Under the pieces are notes generated by a model. It had not been told where the DNA came from. It did no database searches and was given only the letters and a program-made list of their open reading frames with translations. Both the position numbers and the translations under genes were made by a program. Positions 1 to 9,017 of a stretch of DNA of 64,000 bases are shown here, one piece after another (the stretch's first letter is position 1; each line of letters opens with the position of its first letter). Origin of the DNA: Pseudarthrobacter sp. GA104 (GTDB taxonomy: Bacteria; Actinomycetota; Actinomycetes; Actinomycetales; Micrococcaceae). The DNA is taken from positions 4,278,001 through 4,342,000 of the forward strand of contig NZ_WOWL01000001.1 in assembly GCF_009741265.1 (NCBI RefSeq), in the 5' to 3' direction.

Positions 1-1
1 T

Positions 2-3000
2 GTGGTTGGCATAACTGATGGCTTAGGGAAGCAGGACACTTTTCGGTATGGCTCCACTGGGAGCCGTGATGTCTATACTCCCAATCCAACAGGGGTTGAA
101 AAGGGGCAGTCTTCCAGCTTCGGAGGTCAGTGGGTCGTGGACAATCGGACTCTAGCCAGCCATGCTAGCGCTCAAAGCGTGGATTACCGATACGAGAATG
201 GACGGTTTGACCTGCGCGGGAACGGATGGCTCGGATTCGGTTCAGTCATATCGAGAGACCGAAGCACAGGCCTAACCACGGAGCAGACTTATGACGTTTC
301 GAAGAATGTTGCGGGTCATTATCCAGGCCGGGACCAACTGCTTTCGGAAAAGCGAATAGTCTCTGCTGGGCAGATTACTCACGTTTCCTCCACACTCCTT
401 TCGCCAACGTACTTTGCGCGGCTCGATGGAGTGTATGGGCTGACGCGGCTCCAGACAGTGACTGAGGAGAGAGAACTAATCGCAGGCGCTCCTGAAAGAA
501 TAGTCAGCAAAGACGTCACAAATCTGAGATTTGACTCCTTTGGCAATCAAGTGTGGCGAGACTCGACGATTACCTGGGCGTCACAAGACGGAAGGATGCA
601 TAGCTATTTCACGTCAACCGATACTCGCTATCAAGATAACTTCGATGCTTGGCTAGTGGGCAGATTGCGATCCGCCTCCACAACAAGCCGTGATGACGAA
701 GGACGTTCCCAAACAAGGATTATGGGTTACGAAATCGATGGCGAAACAGGCGACTATACGGCCCAAGTTATAGAACCAGCGAATGGCGACGTCGCGGTCT
801 GGGAGAGAACTGATTACGCCTACGATTCACGCGGTTTGCTCGAAGCAATCAAAAGAACGGACCTCACGGGTAATACGCGTGAGGAGTCATTCCGCTACGA
901 CGACTCAGCCAAAACGTTTCCGACTTCTTTTACGAATGCGGTCGGACAATCCGAACTAGTGCAATACGACTCGACTTTTGGAGTCGTGGTCTCGCGCCAA
1001 GACGCTAACAACCTTACGAGTCGATGGACTTACGATGGATTTGGCCGCCCGCGTCATGTGTCAATTCCGGGCAGGGCAGGACTTAGTCTGTCATATAGCT
1101 CCAATAGCAGCGGCCTCATGCAGCTGCGGGCCACTTATGCCGGTGGGAATGATGTCTTCATAACACTGGATGGGTTAGGCCGCGAGGTTCAACGAAAGTA
1201 CCCGGGATTTGACGGCAAATGGGTCTTTGAGGACCGCACATACAACACTCAGCTGGGCTTTCCTGAAGCACGGACCATGCCCTATCGGGAGGGTCAGGAG
1301 CCGGTAACGATGCGCGTGGAGTATGACCCGCTGGGGCGGCCTGTTCTTTTTGTCGCCGCTGACGGTTCCCAGTCACATCTTTCTTATGCGGGTCTCGCGA
1401 TCAGCAGCGTAGACGAGGACGGTCATACTACGGCAACTGAAACTGACCCCATTGGCAACGTACTTCAAACCGCTTCCTGGGATGATCAGGGGCGGCGCAT
1501 CGAGGCTAGATATGTTTACGGGCCATTTGGTCAGTTGTCTAGGACAATCGATCCCGAGGGCAACGAATCGAGTTTGGGTTATGATCTGCGAGGCCGGCAG
1601 GAATGGGTCATGGATGCTGACAGGGGCCTCTCACTTTTCCGTTACAACGCGTTCAGCGACTTAGTCGGGACATCCGGACCTTCGGGTGTAATCGAATTTG
1701 AATCTGATGCGTTGGGGCGAACGACCAGAGTCGGTTCGCGTGGAACGACGGCTTCGTACGAATGGGATAAGGCTGCGAATGGAATCGGAAGATTAGCTTC
1801 CGCCACCTCGCCGGATGGGACGAGAGTGTCATTTAGTTATGATCCCGAGGGCCGGCTGATTGAACAGGCACTCGAATTGGACGGCGAAGCCTTGGCGATG
1901 CAGCAGTCGTACGATCAATACGGGAGGCCCTCAATATTGAGGTATCCCAGCGTCGCTGGCCGCCAGTTGGAAGTGGAGACTCTCTACAGCGCTTACGGCG
2001 AGGTCAGGGAGCTCCGCAACGCCGCAAGCGGAAAGTCCTACTGGAAAGCAATTACTAAGAGCCTCCGTGGAGAAACGCTCGTCCAAAGTTATGGCAACGG
2101 GCTGATCGCCGAACGGACTTATGACGCACGTGGACGTGTCAAAAGTATCTTGAGCCGACTCAACCGTGAGACCGTGCAGAACCTTCGCTATGACTATTCA
2201 AACGCGGGTTTGATGCATGAACGAAGCGACGCTATCACCGGGTCAGATGAGACTTTTGAGTATGATGCCTTGGGTCGTCTATCGCATTGGAAACTTTCAC
2301 AGGGCTCGGTTTTGCTGCACTACGGATACGAATACAGCGATTCTGGCAACCTACTCTCAAGAAACGTACTAGAGGGTCAGGGGTCTGGGCATCAGATTGC
2401 CTATTCGGCTCTTGGAGTGAGTCCCCATGCCGCGAAATCTAGGGTTACAGATGCGGGGATCTTTGATTATTACAGCCTTGCGGGCAATCAGTACCAGGCC
2501 TATCGGCGGGGTGGGCAAGAGCCACAACTGCTCCGTGAAATCGAATACAACGCTAACGACCTTCCCTCTGAGGTTCGACGTCCCGGTCTCACGAATAACT
2601 ATCGCTACGATGCTTTCGGTCGCCGAATTATGCAAAGCTCGCGCGCTGAAACCACCTTGGACTTCGGTCGGGAGATGCAACGGCATATTGGGGCTGACGG
2701 ACGAGAGACGTATGCGTTTAGATTGCAGGCAAGCGGCGAAATAGTTGGAGAAGAAATATGGGAGGTTGGGAATCGAGGAATCGAGACAGAGGATACTCTG
2801 TACAGTCATACGGATGTGCATGGGACACCAGCGGAAAGAACAAGCGAATCCGGGCAGTTAGTCCAGCGACAACGCTTCGACCCGTTCGGTGCGGGTCTCA
2901 AGTCGGGGAATCTCGGAGAGCTTCCGCCATCGGCATCAACACCGGTATCCGATCTCGGTTTTACAGGTCATCATCTGGAGGATGCATTCGGCATCATAGA

Positions 3001-4003
3001 CATGGGGGGTCGCCTGTATGACCCGCACCTGGGCGGCTTTCTGACACCTGACCCGCTCGTTGCGAGCCTGCCAAGCACCCAGACGCTCAACCCATATTCG
3101 TATGTGCTCAATTCGCCACCGAACTTCGTTGATCCTACGGGATTCGAACCAGTCGGGTGGCTCAGCGAATCTTTCTCAACTGGGTCTGGTTCTGGATTCA
3201 CTTTTGGATTCCACTATTGCTCCTGCGGCGGCTCTCGTTCCCCGGGTCCAGCGACGCCAGCGCCCACGTTTGCAGAAATCGGACGAGGTGGTGAGGTGCC
3301 CCGGCCTGAGCCTCGGCCGGCTATAGGCGCTGGTGGGTTCAGGTCCATTCAATCAACTACCGGCAATCTCACATATCGAGTTGGCCGGGTGAACTTGGAT
3401 GGCTCCAGAGTCCGATACTCCGATCCTTTCGCTGTCGAAGCCGGAGAAAGCACTGGCCTCGCAGCCGCCTACTCTGCGGACGCAGGCTTGGCGGCAAGTG
3501 GCGTTGCCCAGGTTCGGGGTCTATTAGTCGGCCTGGTCGGCGCAGGGCGTTCTGGCGCTCGGGCCGTCGTAAATTATGTTGATAAGTTTTTCAATCGCGG
3601 TCGCTTGATTCCGCCGACACCCTCGGTTTCTTCAGGGCTAGAGTTCAAGCCCTACATTCCAAGAACCGCCAGCGGTGAGGTTGTGGAACTTAGCATGAAT
3701 CAACCCAGAGGAGGGATCGACGTACCGCTTCCCGACCCTCGCGCTAACGGATATGCACATACGGTCCTGGGCGGGCGCTACGGTAGTGATGGCAGTGGCC
3801 TGTACCGGCAGTCGGCAACTTTTACGGAAGCGGGCAACTACACCGTTTACGGGGGACACCCCGTGCCCTTAGGACGGATCGACTGGACCACCCACAACCG
3901 CCCGCTTCAGCATGCGTTCCCTCACATCCATGGATACCATTTTGATGGCCGTACCCTGAGGGAAGCTGAAGAAATCCTTGGATTCCCTCTCCCAAAGCGA
4001 TGA
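2..4003 (+). CDS. RHS-repeat polymorphic toxin, 5' end outside the window
   Basis: The reading frame is open at the left edge, so the N-terminus is missing. Many YD-type repeats (YDSRGLLE, YDGFGRPR, YDPLGRPV, YDARGRVK, YDALGRLS) fill about the first 960 visible residues and would form the RHS shell that encloses a toxin. The conserved core end lies near residues 1000-1047 (GRLYDPHLGGFLTPDPL, NPYSYVLNSP, VDPTGF), the usual self-cleavage region. The last ~290 residues are the variable tip: a Gly/Ala-rich hydrophobic stretch at ~1154-1187, then a domain with HTVLGGRYGSDG and THNRPLQHAFPHIHGYHF. These His-rich motifs remind me of the polymorphic toxin type 24 group, from memory only. The role is inferred as interbacterial competition. 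The broken gene after it is the likely immunity partner. GC is lower than the window average, suggesting a transferred cassette. Confidence 0.93.
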   Translation: MVGITDGLGKQDTFRYGSTGSRDVYTPNPTGVEKGQSSSFGGQWVVDNRTLASHASAQSVDYRYENGRFDLRGNGWLGFGSVISRDRSTGLTTEQTYDVSKNVAGHYPGRDQLLSEKRIVSAGQITHVSSTLLSPTYFARLDGVYGLTRLQTVTEERELIAGAPERIVSKDVTNLRFDSFGNQVWRDSTITWASQDGRMHSYFTSTDTRYQDNFDAWLVGRLRSASTTSRDDEGRSQTRIMGYEIDGETGDYTAQVIEPANGDVAVWERTDYAYDSRGLLEAIKRTDLTGNTREESFRYDDSAKTFPTSFTNAVGQSELVQYDSTFGVVVSRQDANNLTSRWTYDGFGRPRHVSIPGRAGLSLSYSSNSSGLMQLRATYAGGNDVFITLDGLGREVQRKYPGFDGKWVFEDRTYNTQLGFPEARTMPYREGQEPVTMRVEYDPLGRPVLFVAADGSQSHLSYAGLAISSVDEDGHTTATETDPIGNVLQTASWDDQGRRIEARYVYGPFGQLSRTIDPEGNESSLGYDLRGRQEWVMDADRGLSLFRYNAFSDLVGTSGPSGVIEFESDALGRTTRVGSRGTTASYEWDKAANGIGRLASATSPDGTRVSFSYDPEGRLIEQALELDGEALAMQQSYDQYGRPSILRYPSVAGRQLEVETLYSAYGEVRELRNAASGKSYWKAITKSLRGETLVQSYGNGLIAERTYDARGRVKSILSRLNRETVQNLRYDYSNAGLMHERSDAITGSDETFEYDALGRLSHWKLSQGSVLLHYGYEYSDSGNLLSRNVLEGQGSGHQIAYSALGVSPHAAKSRVTDAGIFDYYSLAGNQYQAYRRGGQEPQLLREIEYNANDLPSEVRRPGLTNNYRYDAFGRRIMQSSRAETTLDFGREMQRHIGADGRETYAFRLQASGEIVGEEIWEVGNRGIETEDTLYSHTDVHGTPAERTSESGQLVQRQRFDPFGAGLKSGNLGELPPSASTPVSDLGFTGHHLEDAFGIIDMGGRLYDPHLGGFLTPDPLVASLPSTQTLNPYSYVLNSPPNFVDPTGFEPVGWLSESFSTGSGSGFTFGFHYCSCGGSRSPGPATPAPTFAEIGRGGEVPRPEPRPAIGAGGFRSIQSTTGNLTYRVGRVNLDGSRVRYSDPFAVEAGESTGLAAAYSADAGLAASGVAQVRGLLVGLVGAGRSGARAVVNYVDKFFNRGRLIPPTPSVSSGLEFKPYIPRTASGEVVELSMNQPRGGIDVPLPDPRANGYAHTVLGGRYGSDGSGLYRQSATFTEAGNYTVYGGHPVPLGRIDWTTHNRPLQHAFPHIHGYHFDGRTLREAEEILGFPLPKR

Positions 4004-4265
4004 TTTGATGGGCGCTGATTACCGCCCTACTCCTGATGCCTGGGCTGCTGAATCTGTTGACCCGAGGGTCCCCGGTGACTGCAATACTCGCCGATGCACG
4101 CGAAACACCAAGGGCCCGTTCTTCTCCACAGCAGCACCGCTCAAACGGACTTGCGGTGCCCCCATGTGGAGCCGGTCCTACAGAGTCTGAGGTGCATGCG
4201 AAGCTGGAAAGATCACCGGCGGACAGTGCCCGTCCGGGCCAGCACTGTACGAGGGGGAGTGTGAC

Positions 4266-4860
4266 TTGACTGACATCTATATTTCCGATCCCAACTTCTG
4301 GTGGCGCACCGACGCCGGACGAGTCCGCACATTCGTGCCTTTCGACCCTGACGTCGAGGACGGACATCAAACGCTGGGATGACCGCGACGAGCAGCACTG
4401 GGATCTGATTGCACAAGCCGTCATCCAGGTCTCCCAAGCGCTGGCAGCCGGCGAGTGGGAACCCGACGACGAGGACGACGACGGCAGGATCAGCTGCCTG
4501 ATTCGGATCGATGCCGAGGAACTGACCGGCACCGAAACGAAGATCGTCCGAAGGTGGTTCGGCGCGGCCGAGCCCGTGCGCATGGATCCCTGGTTCGAAC
4601 CCTTGCAGAACGGTCGGCACCGTCTGTGGTCGACGCTGGACTTTTTCGGTAGTGAACTGGTTCCGATCAAGGGCGACGCTCTTGGCTATGCAACGCCCCT
4701 GAACACTCAGGAGCTGGGGGAGAACTGGCACAGGCTCTTCAAGATGAACCTCCAGGAACTCGACGCCGTGGACTGGTTCGACACCTCCGACCCTGTCAAC
4801 ATCCGTTTCGCCGATGCTCTGAGGACGGCCGCCCGCGGAGAACACCCTGCCCGTTTCTGA
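4266..4860 (+). pseudogene. probable RHS immunity gene, frameshifted
   Basis: A TTG start at 4266 follows GAGGGGGA at 4251-4258. The first frame reads LTDIYISDPNFWWRTD... and stops at 4380-4382. A second frame begins in the same stretch (..DIKRWDDRDEQHW..) and runs to the stop at 4858-4860. Removing one G near 4356-4363 joins them into one acidic protein of ~197 residues, so a single-base insertion splits one gene. Its place directly after the toxin tip and its acidic, Trp-rich composition fit an immunity protein, but I recognise no family. Either the gene is broken, the sequence has an error, or a downstream start rescues the C-terminal part. Confidence 0.6.
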
Positions 4861-4876
4861 TCCGCAGACCAGCTGC

Positions 4877-4918
4877 GAAAAAAGATGACCCCGGGAAGCC
4901 TCAGCCTCCCGGGGTCAT
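4877..4918 (-). terminator. intrinsic terminator of the leftward lipoprotein gene
   Basis: Perfect 12-bp stem ATGACCCCGGGA / TCCCGGGGTCAT (4885-4896 and 4907-4918). On the minus strand it is followed by a run of T (A-run at 4878-4883 on the plus strand). It lies between two convergent genes and may also stop rightward transcription, though no T-run follows on that side. Confidence 0.85.
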
Positions 4919-4972
4919 TGTCATTATCTGGAACGTTCGCAGCCCTGTAAACAGCGAAAATCCTGGTGCATG

Positions 4973-5791
4973 TCAGGCTTTACCGTCGTTGCTCTTCCCG
5001 GGCGTCACGTTGGCCGTGCAGTCCAGGAGCGCCGTGGTGAAGTCCTTCGACTCCCAAATCCGTTTGTCCTCGTCCTTATGCAGATGATCCGTAATCGAAC
5101 CGGCACCGATGGGCGCTCCTCCGGCCAGGAAGCGCAGCGTGACCTGTGAGAACCGGGCGTTGAACACGACGCCGGCCAGGCATTCGCCCGCAGCCTGATA
5201 GGTCTTTTCCTGCGCCTCGTCCAGAGCGTAGGAGGAGAACATCGAGACCAGCCCGTCGGTCAGCTCCGACGCCGAGTTGATGCTCAGGTCCTCCCTGATT
5301 TCGTACTTCGGGTTGAGATTCGGCGCGGCCTCCGCCGTTTCCTCGACTGGCTTCGGCGACTCGTAGCTCTGATCGCCGTCACCGGGAGGAATGACCGCGT
5401 CGACACAGGCGTCGAAAAGGTCGCTCAGCTCAGGGGAGAGCAGGATGGCCGTGTCCATCGAGCTGACCTCCCGCAGGCCCTCGGCCACAGCGCCCATGTC
5501 GTCGCTGTTCCGCTCGACGATGTAAGCCAGGCCCTCGTTCGAGATGCCCTGCTCCTTCACGGCCTCGACCAGGCAGTCGCCGCCGTCGGCACTCTTCGTG
5601 CCCGTGCCATGGAAGACGAGCCTGTGCAGGGCCTTGCCCAGCGCCGTGTCGTTCACAGCAGCCAGGCTGGCGCTCGGGCTGGGCGAGGGCTTCGCCGTCC
5701 CGCCTCCTCCCGAGCATCCGGCCAGGAGAACGCCGAGCGTGGCCAGCGCGACGGCAGGAAGTGCCGCCCTCCTCATCATCCGGGTCTTCAT
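4973..5791 (-). CDS. secreted lipoprotein of unknown function
   Basis: The start chosen is the ATG at 5791 because MKTRMMRRAALPAVALA begins a classic lipoprotein signal peptide and GAGAGCGGAG precedes it; an upstream in-frame ATG would put 32 odd residues before the signal. The lipobox is LLAGC with lipidated Cys26, followed by a Gly/Ser/Pro linker (to ~residue 45). The mature ~245-residue part is acidic, contains a few cysteines and matches no family I recognise. It is predicted to sit on the outer face of the cell membrane. It has its own terminator and a 42-bp nested palindrome upstream, so it is probably a single regulated gene. A surface-exclusion or sensing role is possible but not shown. 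Confidence 0.8.
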   Translation of the reverse strand: MKTRMMRRAALPAVALATLGVLLAGCSGGGGTAKPSPSPSASLAAVNDTALGKALHRLVFHGTGTKSADGGDCLVEAVKEQGISNEGLAYIVERNSDDMGAVAEGLREVSSMDTAILLSPELSDLFDACVDAVIPPGDGDQSYESPKPVEETAEAAPNLNPKYEIREDLSINSASELTDGLVSMFSSYALDEAQEKTYQAAGECLAGVVFNARFSQVTLRFLAGGAPIGAGSITDHLHKDEDKRIWESKDFTTALLDCTANVTPGKSNDGKA

Positions 5792-5872
5792 AGCTCCGCT
5801 CTCTCTTGTCAGATGGACATCCGCTATCAGTCGACTATCTGCTCGTATCCGACTGGTCTTCGAGTACATCCT

Positions 5873-5914
5873 ATCTGACTGAGGCACTAATCATCTATTA
5901 GTCACCAGTCAGAT
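5873..5914. promoter_or_regulatory. nested palindrome upstream of the lipoprotein gene
   Basis: Outer arms ATCTGACTG (5873-5881) and CAGTCAGAT (5906-5914) enclose inner arms ACTAAT (5886-5891) and ATTAGT (5897-5902). The element is AT-richer than its surroundings and lies ~80 bp upstream of the lipoprotein start, as expected for an operator overlapping a promoter. A second partial TCAGATGG copy lies at ~5818. The stretch to 6179 holds no gene that I can support, only the leader hairpin at 6012. Confidence 0.5.
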
Positions 5915-6011
5915 GGGGGCTTGAAAACCATTCAGAGAGGAGGGGACGCGCCGAGCTGCGCTCGTGCGCGCCCGGGTCCCCACGGACCTCACGTAGTCCT
6001 GGGGTGGCTGG

Positions 6012-6031
6012 GATCAACGGAGTTGATCCGG
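6012..6031 (+). repeat. dispersed leader hairpin, copy 1
   Basis: Stem GATCAAC / GTTGATC (7 bp), loop GGA, then CGG. Compared with the commonest version (GATCAGC / GCTGATC) both strands of the sixth pair changed together, so pairing is kept. It lies in the leader of the decayed gene that starts at 6180. Confidence 0.7.
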
Positions 6032-6179
6032 AGGAGCTCTCGCCGCGTCTCCCGCGCATCACCGGGGTCCGTGGCGGGCTGGTTGGCCAAACGTCCCGAA
6101 TCCCGAGGAGCAGAGCCATGCCCGCGCTGGGCTGCGTCGTCACACATAGCCCCACGAGAAGAAGAAGGAGGTCGGCGTC

Positions 6180-6517
6180 ATGGACGTCACCATCGACCAC
6201 CCGACCTCGAGGGCAATCAGGCCTTAGACACCATCGTCGGCTGCATGACCCTGACCGTCGTCGACGAGCGAAATCACCGTACTGCTTGACCTGCCGCACC
6301 TGGAGAAGTACGGACACCAGCGCACCCGTGAGCTGGTTTACGGCTGCAACTTCCCCGTGGCGGTCGGGGACCAGGTGCTCTGCCCGCCGACGCCGCTTTA
6401 TTCAAAGTGGACCACCGGCGTGATCACAGAGCCCTCGACGGCCGACAGTACCGCGGCCGCGTCAAGTACGTCCGCAAGATCAAAAAGATCCAGCCGGAGG
6501 AGGGCGAAGTGCGATGA
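6180..6517 (+). pseudogene. small plasmid gene broken by three frameshifts
   Basis: An ATG at 6180 follows AAGGAGG. The protein can be followed only by changing frame three times: MDVTIDHP, then DLEGNQALDTIVGCMTLTVVDE, then EITVLLDLPHLEKYG through VGDQVLCPPTPLYSKWTTGVIT, then DGRQYRGRVKYVRKIKKIQ. The last frame ends in TGA at 6515-6517 overlapping the next ATG, the normal coupling in this operon. That makes it a real gene that has decayed, or a stretch with several base-calling errors. The product was a basic protein of ~110 residues; no family is recognised. Confidence 0.55.
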
Positions 6518-6963
6518 CCAGCCTCCAGCACCACGTCCCGGCCCCGACCAAACCCGGCCCGGTCGTCTATACCGACCGTCAGCTGCTCAACGCGCTGCGT
6601 CGGCTGGCACTGAACGAGCCGACCATTGGCCGCCGAACCTTCGATCAGCGCCGCCACAGTTCGGACCCCACGTCGCAGCTCTACGAACGCAGATTCGGCT
6701 CCTGGTCCCGCGCGCTCGAAACCGCCGGCTTGACGTCCATCGAGCAGCCCCGGCACTTACAGGGCGCGACGACGAAGTGGACCGAGCCGGCGATACTCGA
6801 GGCGCTGAGAAACTGCCAGCGATGCACAGGTTCCACCACGGTCGCTGCCTACGAGGCCTGGCGGACGGACGCCGACTGCCCGCAGACCGATGCCCCGCCG
6901 GCGACAACCATCCGCTTCCGGATGCGCAGCTGGTCCCGGGCAACACAGCTGGCCTTTGACTAG
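6514..6963 (+). CDS. homing-endonuclease-associated repeat protein
   Basis: 149 residues; the start ATG overlaps the preceding stop (ATGA). Two copies of a repeat built around (F)GSWSRALETAGL (residues ~67-79) and MRSWSRATQLAF at the C-terminus match the helix-turn-helix repeat found beside HNH and other homing endonucleases. No HNH or GIY-YIG nuclease motif is present, so I infer a DNA-binding protein rather than a nuclease. The last repeat is cut right after its core, giving a compact two- or three-repeat form. Confidence 0.6.
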   Translation: MTSLQHHVPAPTKPGPVVYTDRQLLNALRRLALNEPTIGRRTFDQRRHSSDPTSQLYERRFGSWSRALETAGLTSIEQPRHLQGATTKWTEPAILEALRNCQRCTGSTTVAAYEAWRTDADCPQTDAPPATTIRFRMRSWSRATQLAFD

Positions 6964-7019
6964 GCCCTCTGCCCATACCGCAATCCCATCACGAAGGACC
7001 CGGAAGGATCGTTGATCCC

Positions 7020-7211
7020 ATGCCCACCCTCTCTGACCTCTATAACGCCGACCAACGCACACGTGATCCGCAGATCCGCGAGCTGACGAAGAAGAACCTC
7101 ATCCCGCATCCACTGAACAACGTCCAGTACGCCGACGGCATCTCGAAATGCCGCCATGGCAGGAAACACGATCAGTTCCAGCTCTGCCGCCAGGAGGTGC
7201 GCCGCTCATGA
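7020..7211 (+). CDS. 63-residue conserved-looking small protein
   Basis: ATG preceded by GGAAGGATC; the stop overlaps the next start (ATGA at 7208), so the two are translationally coupled. The sequence is polar and basic, with a C-terminal CRHGRKHDQFQLC stretch that could bind metal (two Cys, two His). No family recognised. Confidence 0.6.
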   Translation: MPTLSDLYNADQRTRDPQIRELTKKNLIPHPLNNVQYADGISKCRHGRKHDQFQLCRQEVRRS

Positions 7212-7543
7212 CACCGGACCCCGAAGAATCCTCCATCGTGACCCTCAGCCGCACTGTTCACGACATGCTCTCCGGCTCCGCGCTGGACGAAGATGCCCGC
7301 GCGATCGCACAGCAGATCAGGGACCGGAACCTCTCCATGCTCTTGCCTGAACAAGAGTGGTGCGAGGACTGCTCCCGCGACATCGACGCAGCCGCCGAGC
7401 CCGGCATGCCACAGGACGTCGCCGACCGATCCATCGAACCGTTGCCGCTGCCTCCTGACTGGGACCCCGACTGGGGCCCCGCGCCGCTGTATGACGTCGC
7501 GTACCTGGCCTGCGGGCACACCCTAGCCCACCTGGCTTCTTGA
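7208..7543 (+). CDS. acidic small protein with paired cysteines
   Basis: 111 residues. The ATG at 7208 is chosen because CAGGAGG lies just upstream and the codon overlaps the previous stop; longer forms would run through the preceding gene. The central region has WCEDCSRD and a later ACGHTLAH, a possible C-C-C-H zinc site. Function unknown; it is coupled to the 63-residue gene before it. Confidence 0.65.
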   Translation: MTPDPEESSIVTLSRTVHDMLSGSALDEDARAIAQQIRDRNLSMLLPEQEWCEDCSRDIDAAAEPGMPQDVADRSIEPLPLPPDWDPDWGPAPLYDVAYLACGHTLAHLAS

Positions 7544-7647
7544 GCAGGTGGGAATCACAGGCGGTGCTGCTTTTCGTGCGGGTCTGGTGACGTAGGGATC
7601 AAGGGCGACCCCGTCGGCGGACCGACGGAGATAGTACTGGATCTCTC

Positions 7648-7667
7648 ACGCAGCGGGGCTGCGTCGG
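7648..7667 (+). repeat. dispersed leader hairpin, copy 2
   Basis: Stem ACGCAGC / GCTGCGT, loop GGG, then CGG. All seven pairs are intact although three differ from the commonest version. It lies 38 nt upstream of the gene at 7705. The rest of 7544-7704 has no gene. Confidence 0.65.
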
Positions 7668-7704
7668 GTCCTGGTCGACATCCAATCTACGAAGGGGTCT
7701 TCTC

Positions 7705-7962
7705 GTGCTCCCCATGACACCTGCCCAGAGCTGGGCATTCCTCGCCCTGGTCATACTCACCATTCTGTGCCTCGTGTGGCTCATGGCCCAGCACCACCGA
7801 ACAAGCCTGAAGCGCCGGACAGCTTCTGCTGAGGTCACACCCGCCCTCGAAAATACCGTCGAACAGCCCACGCGGCGTCCGGCTCCTCATCTCGTCGAGG
7901 GCTCTACGGAGTCTCCGCAAGGTCCCCGCGAGGTCTACGACTGGGCTGTGCAGGGGATCTGA
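7705..7962 (+). CDS. small single-pass membrane protein
   Basis: 85 residues. The GTG at 7705 is preferred because GAAGGGG (7691-7697) is 7 nt upstream. Residues ~8-27 (AQSWAFLALVILTILCLVWL) form one membrane helix, followed by a basic stretch (HHRTSLKRR) and a Pro-rich cytoplasmic tail. No family recognised. Confidence 0.6.
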   Translation: MLPMTPAQSWAFLALVILTILCLVWLMAQHHRTSLKRRTASAEVTPALENTVEQPTRRPAPHLVEGSTESPQGPREVYDWAVQGI

Positions 7963-8181
7963 ACAGACCTCATCCAGCCCTGGTCCCCATCGGGTCCGGT
8001 GCAAGACCTCCAGCGGCCCAGAGCCGCACCACGAACAACCCCCGGTCCGCCGCATGATGCGCCAGACGCGCTTTGCACCCAGCCCAGTCACGTGCAAAGA
8101 CAGCAGTCCGGTAAAAAGCCACGGCGGCTTGGGGGGGGCACCACGTCGGACCCACCAGGCAATCCCGAAAGCGAGAAGACC

Positions 8182-8505
8182 ATGAACAAGACCAGCGCAC
8201 CAGCACCCGTCGTCAAGCACGGCATCACCATCGAGTTCAGCGCGATCACACTCAATGGATCGCTGCACCACGACGACGAACGCCGCGCTTTGATGCTGAT
8301 GACCGAAGAAGGTCCGGAGCGCGTCTCGGTGAACCTTGAGGCGTACGGACTCGTCCCTGCTCCCAGTCACGTCTACGTCAAGGACTGGTCCGAGCACTCG
8401 GGCCTTGCCGAGAGCCTCCAACGAGCACGGCTGGCCCGAATCGTCAGATCTATTGAAGTCGGGCCGTTCTCCTCCACGGCATACGAAGTCGAGGTGACAC
8501 TCTGA
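8182..8505 (+). CDS. hypothetical plasmid protein
   Basis: 107 residues; the ATG at 8182 is the first in-frame start after the GCGAGAAG site. The sequence alternates short beta-like segments (GITIEFSAITLNG, RVSVNLEAYGL) with a C-terminal helix and strand. Its stop shares a base with the next start (TGATG), so it is co-translated with the coiled-coil protein that follows. The 8-G run at ~8127 lies upstream in non-coding sequence. Confidence 0.6.
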   Translation: MNKTSAPAPVVKHGITIEFSAITLNGSLHHDDERRALMLMTEEGPERVSVNLEAYGLVPAPSHVYVKDWSEHSGLAESLQRARLARIVRSIEVGPFSSTAYEVEVTL

Positions 8506-8744
8506 TGACTCTCGAACCCCAGATAATTGCGCGCCTTGGTTCCATCCGCGAGCACCTCGAAAAGATCGAAGACAGCAACCGCAAGCTGCTCGCCCTCGGC
8601 GAAGAGCACCTTGACGTCGAGAGACGTCAGCTCGAAGCCCAGGATACGCAGAACCTGCTGGGCTGGATGCAGCTGCAGCAGGGGGCGGGTCGTGATCCCG
8701 ATCCGAGCCTTATGGACATCGTTCGCCAACGGCTCCGGTTGTGA
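8505..8744 (+). CDS. short coiled-coil protein
   Basis: 79 residues, mostly one charged amphipathic helix (residues ~8-52, with heptad leucines in IREHLEKIEDSNRKLLALG). It starts on the last base of the preceding stop. Such small coiled-coil proteins usually act as oligomerising partners; no specific function can be given. Confidence 0.6.
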   Translation: MTLEPQIIARLGSIREHLEKIEDSNRKLLALGEEHLDVERRQLEAQDTQNLLGWMQLQQGAGRDPDPSLMDIVRQRLRL

Positions 8745-8778
8745 GCCCGTGCACCAACTCAAAAAGGAGGGTCGCGCC

Positions 8779-9012
8779 ATGGGTACCGTCATCATCGCCC
8801 TCCTGGTCCTCGGAGGAATCGTCTGGTCCACGACCAGAATCCTTCGTTGGATGACGGGGGAGCGCGCGCTCAACGTCGTCGGGCTCGAATCCCGGTACTG
8901 GTACGCCAGGGAGATCGGGGATGTGGCAGGTGCGGATCAGATCGAGGCTCAGTTACGCGACACCCTTGGTTCCGGCTGGGGGAGACCCGCAGGTAAGACG
9001 CAGGGCATGTGA
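8779..9012 (+). CDS. small membrane-anchored protein
   Basis: 77 residues; ATG preceded by AAAGGAGG at 8763-8770. The N-terminus MGTVIIALLVLGGIVWSTT is a membrane anchor or uncleaved signal; the remainder is a short soluble tail. It ends just before the three-hairpin leader of the SSB gene. Confidence 0.6.
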   Translation: MGTVIIALLVLGGIVWSTTRILRWMTGERALNVVGLESRYWYAREIGDVAGADQIEAQLRDTLGSGWGRPAGKTQGM

Positions 9013-9017
9013 AAAGC

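Noticed and set aside
2369..2821. 150-codon frame on the minus strand inside the RHS gene.
   Set aside because: Lies fully within the RHS coding region with no ribosome site; a shadow frame.
4036..4269. Possible small secreted protein between the RHS gene and the immunity gene (hydrophobic start, then 60 residues).
   Set aside because: No ribosome site, poor coding pattern after the hydrophobic stretch, and it overlaps the immunity start; more likely a chance frame.
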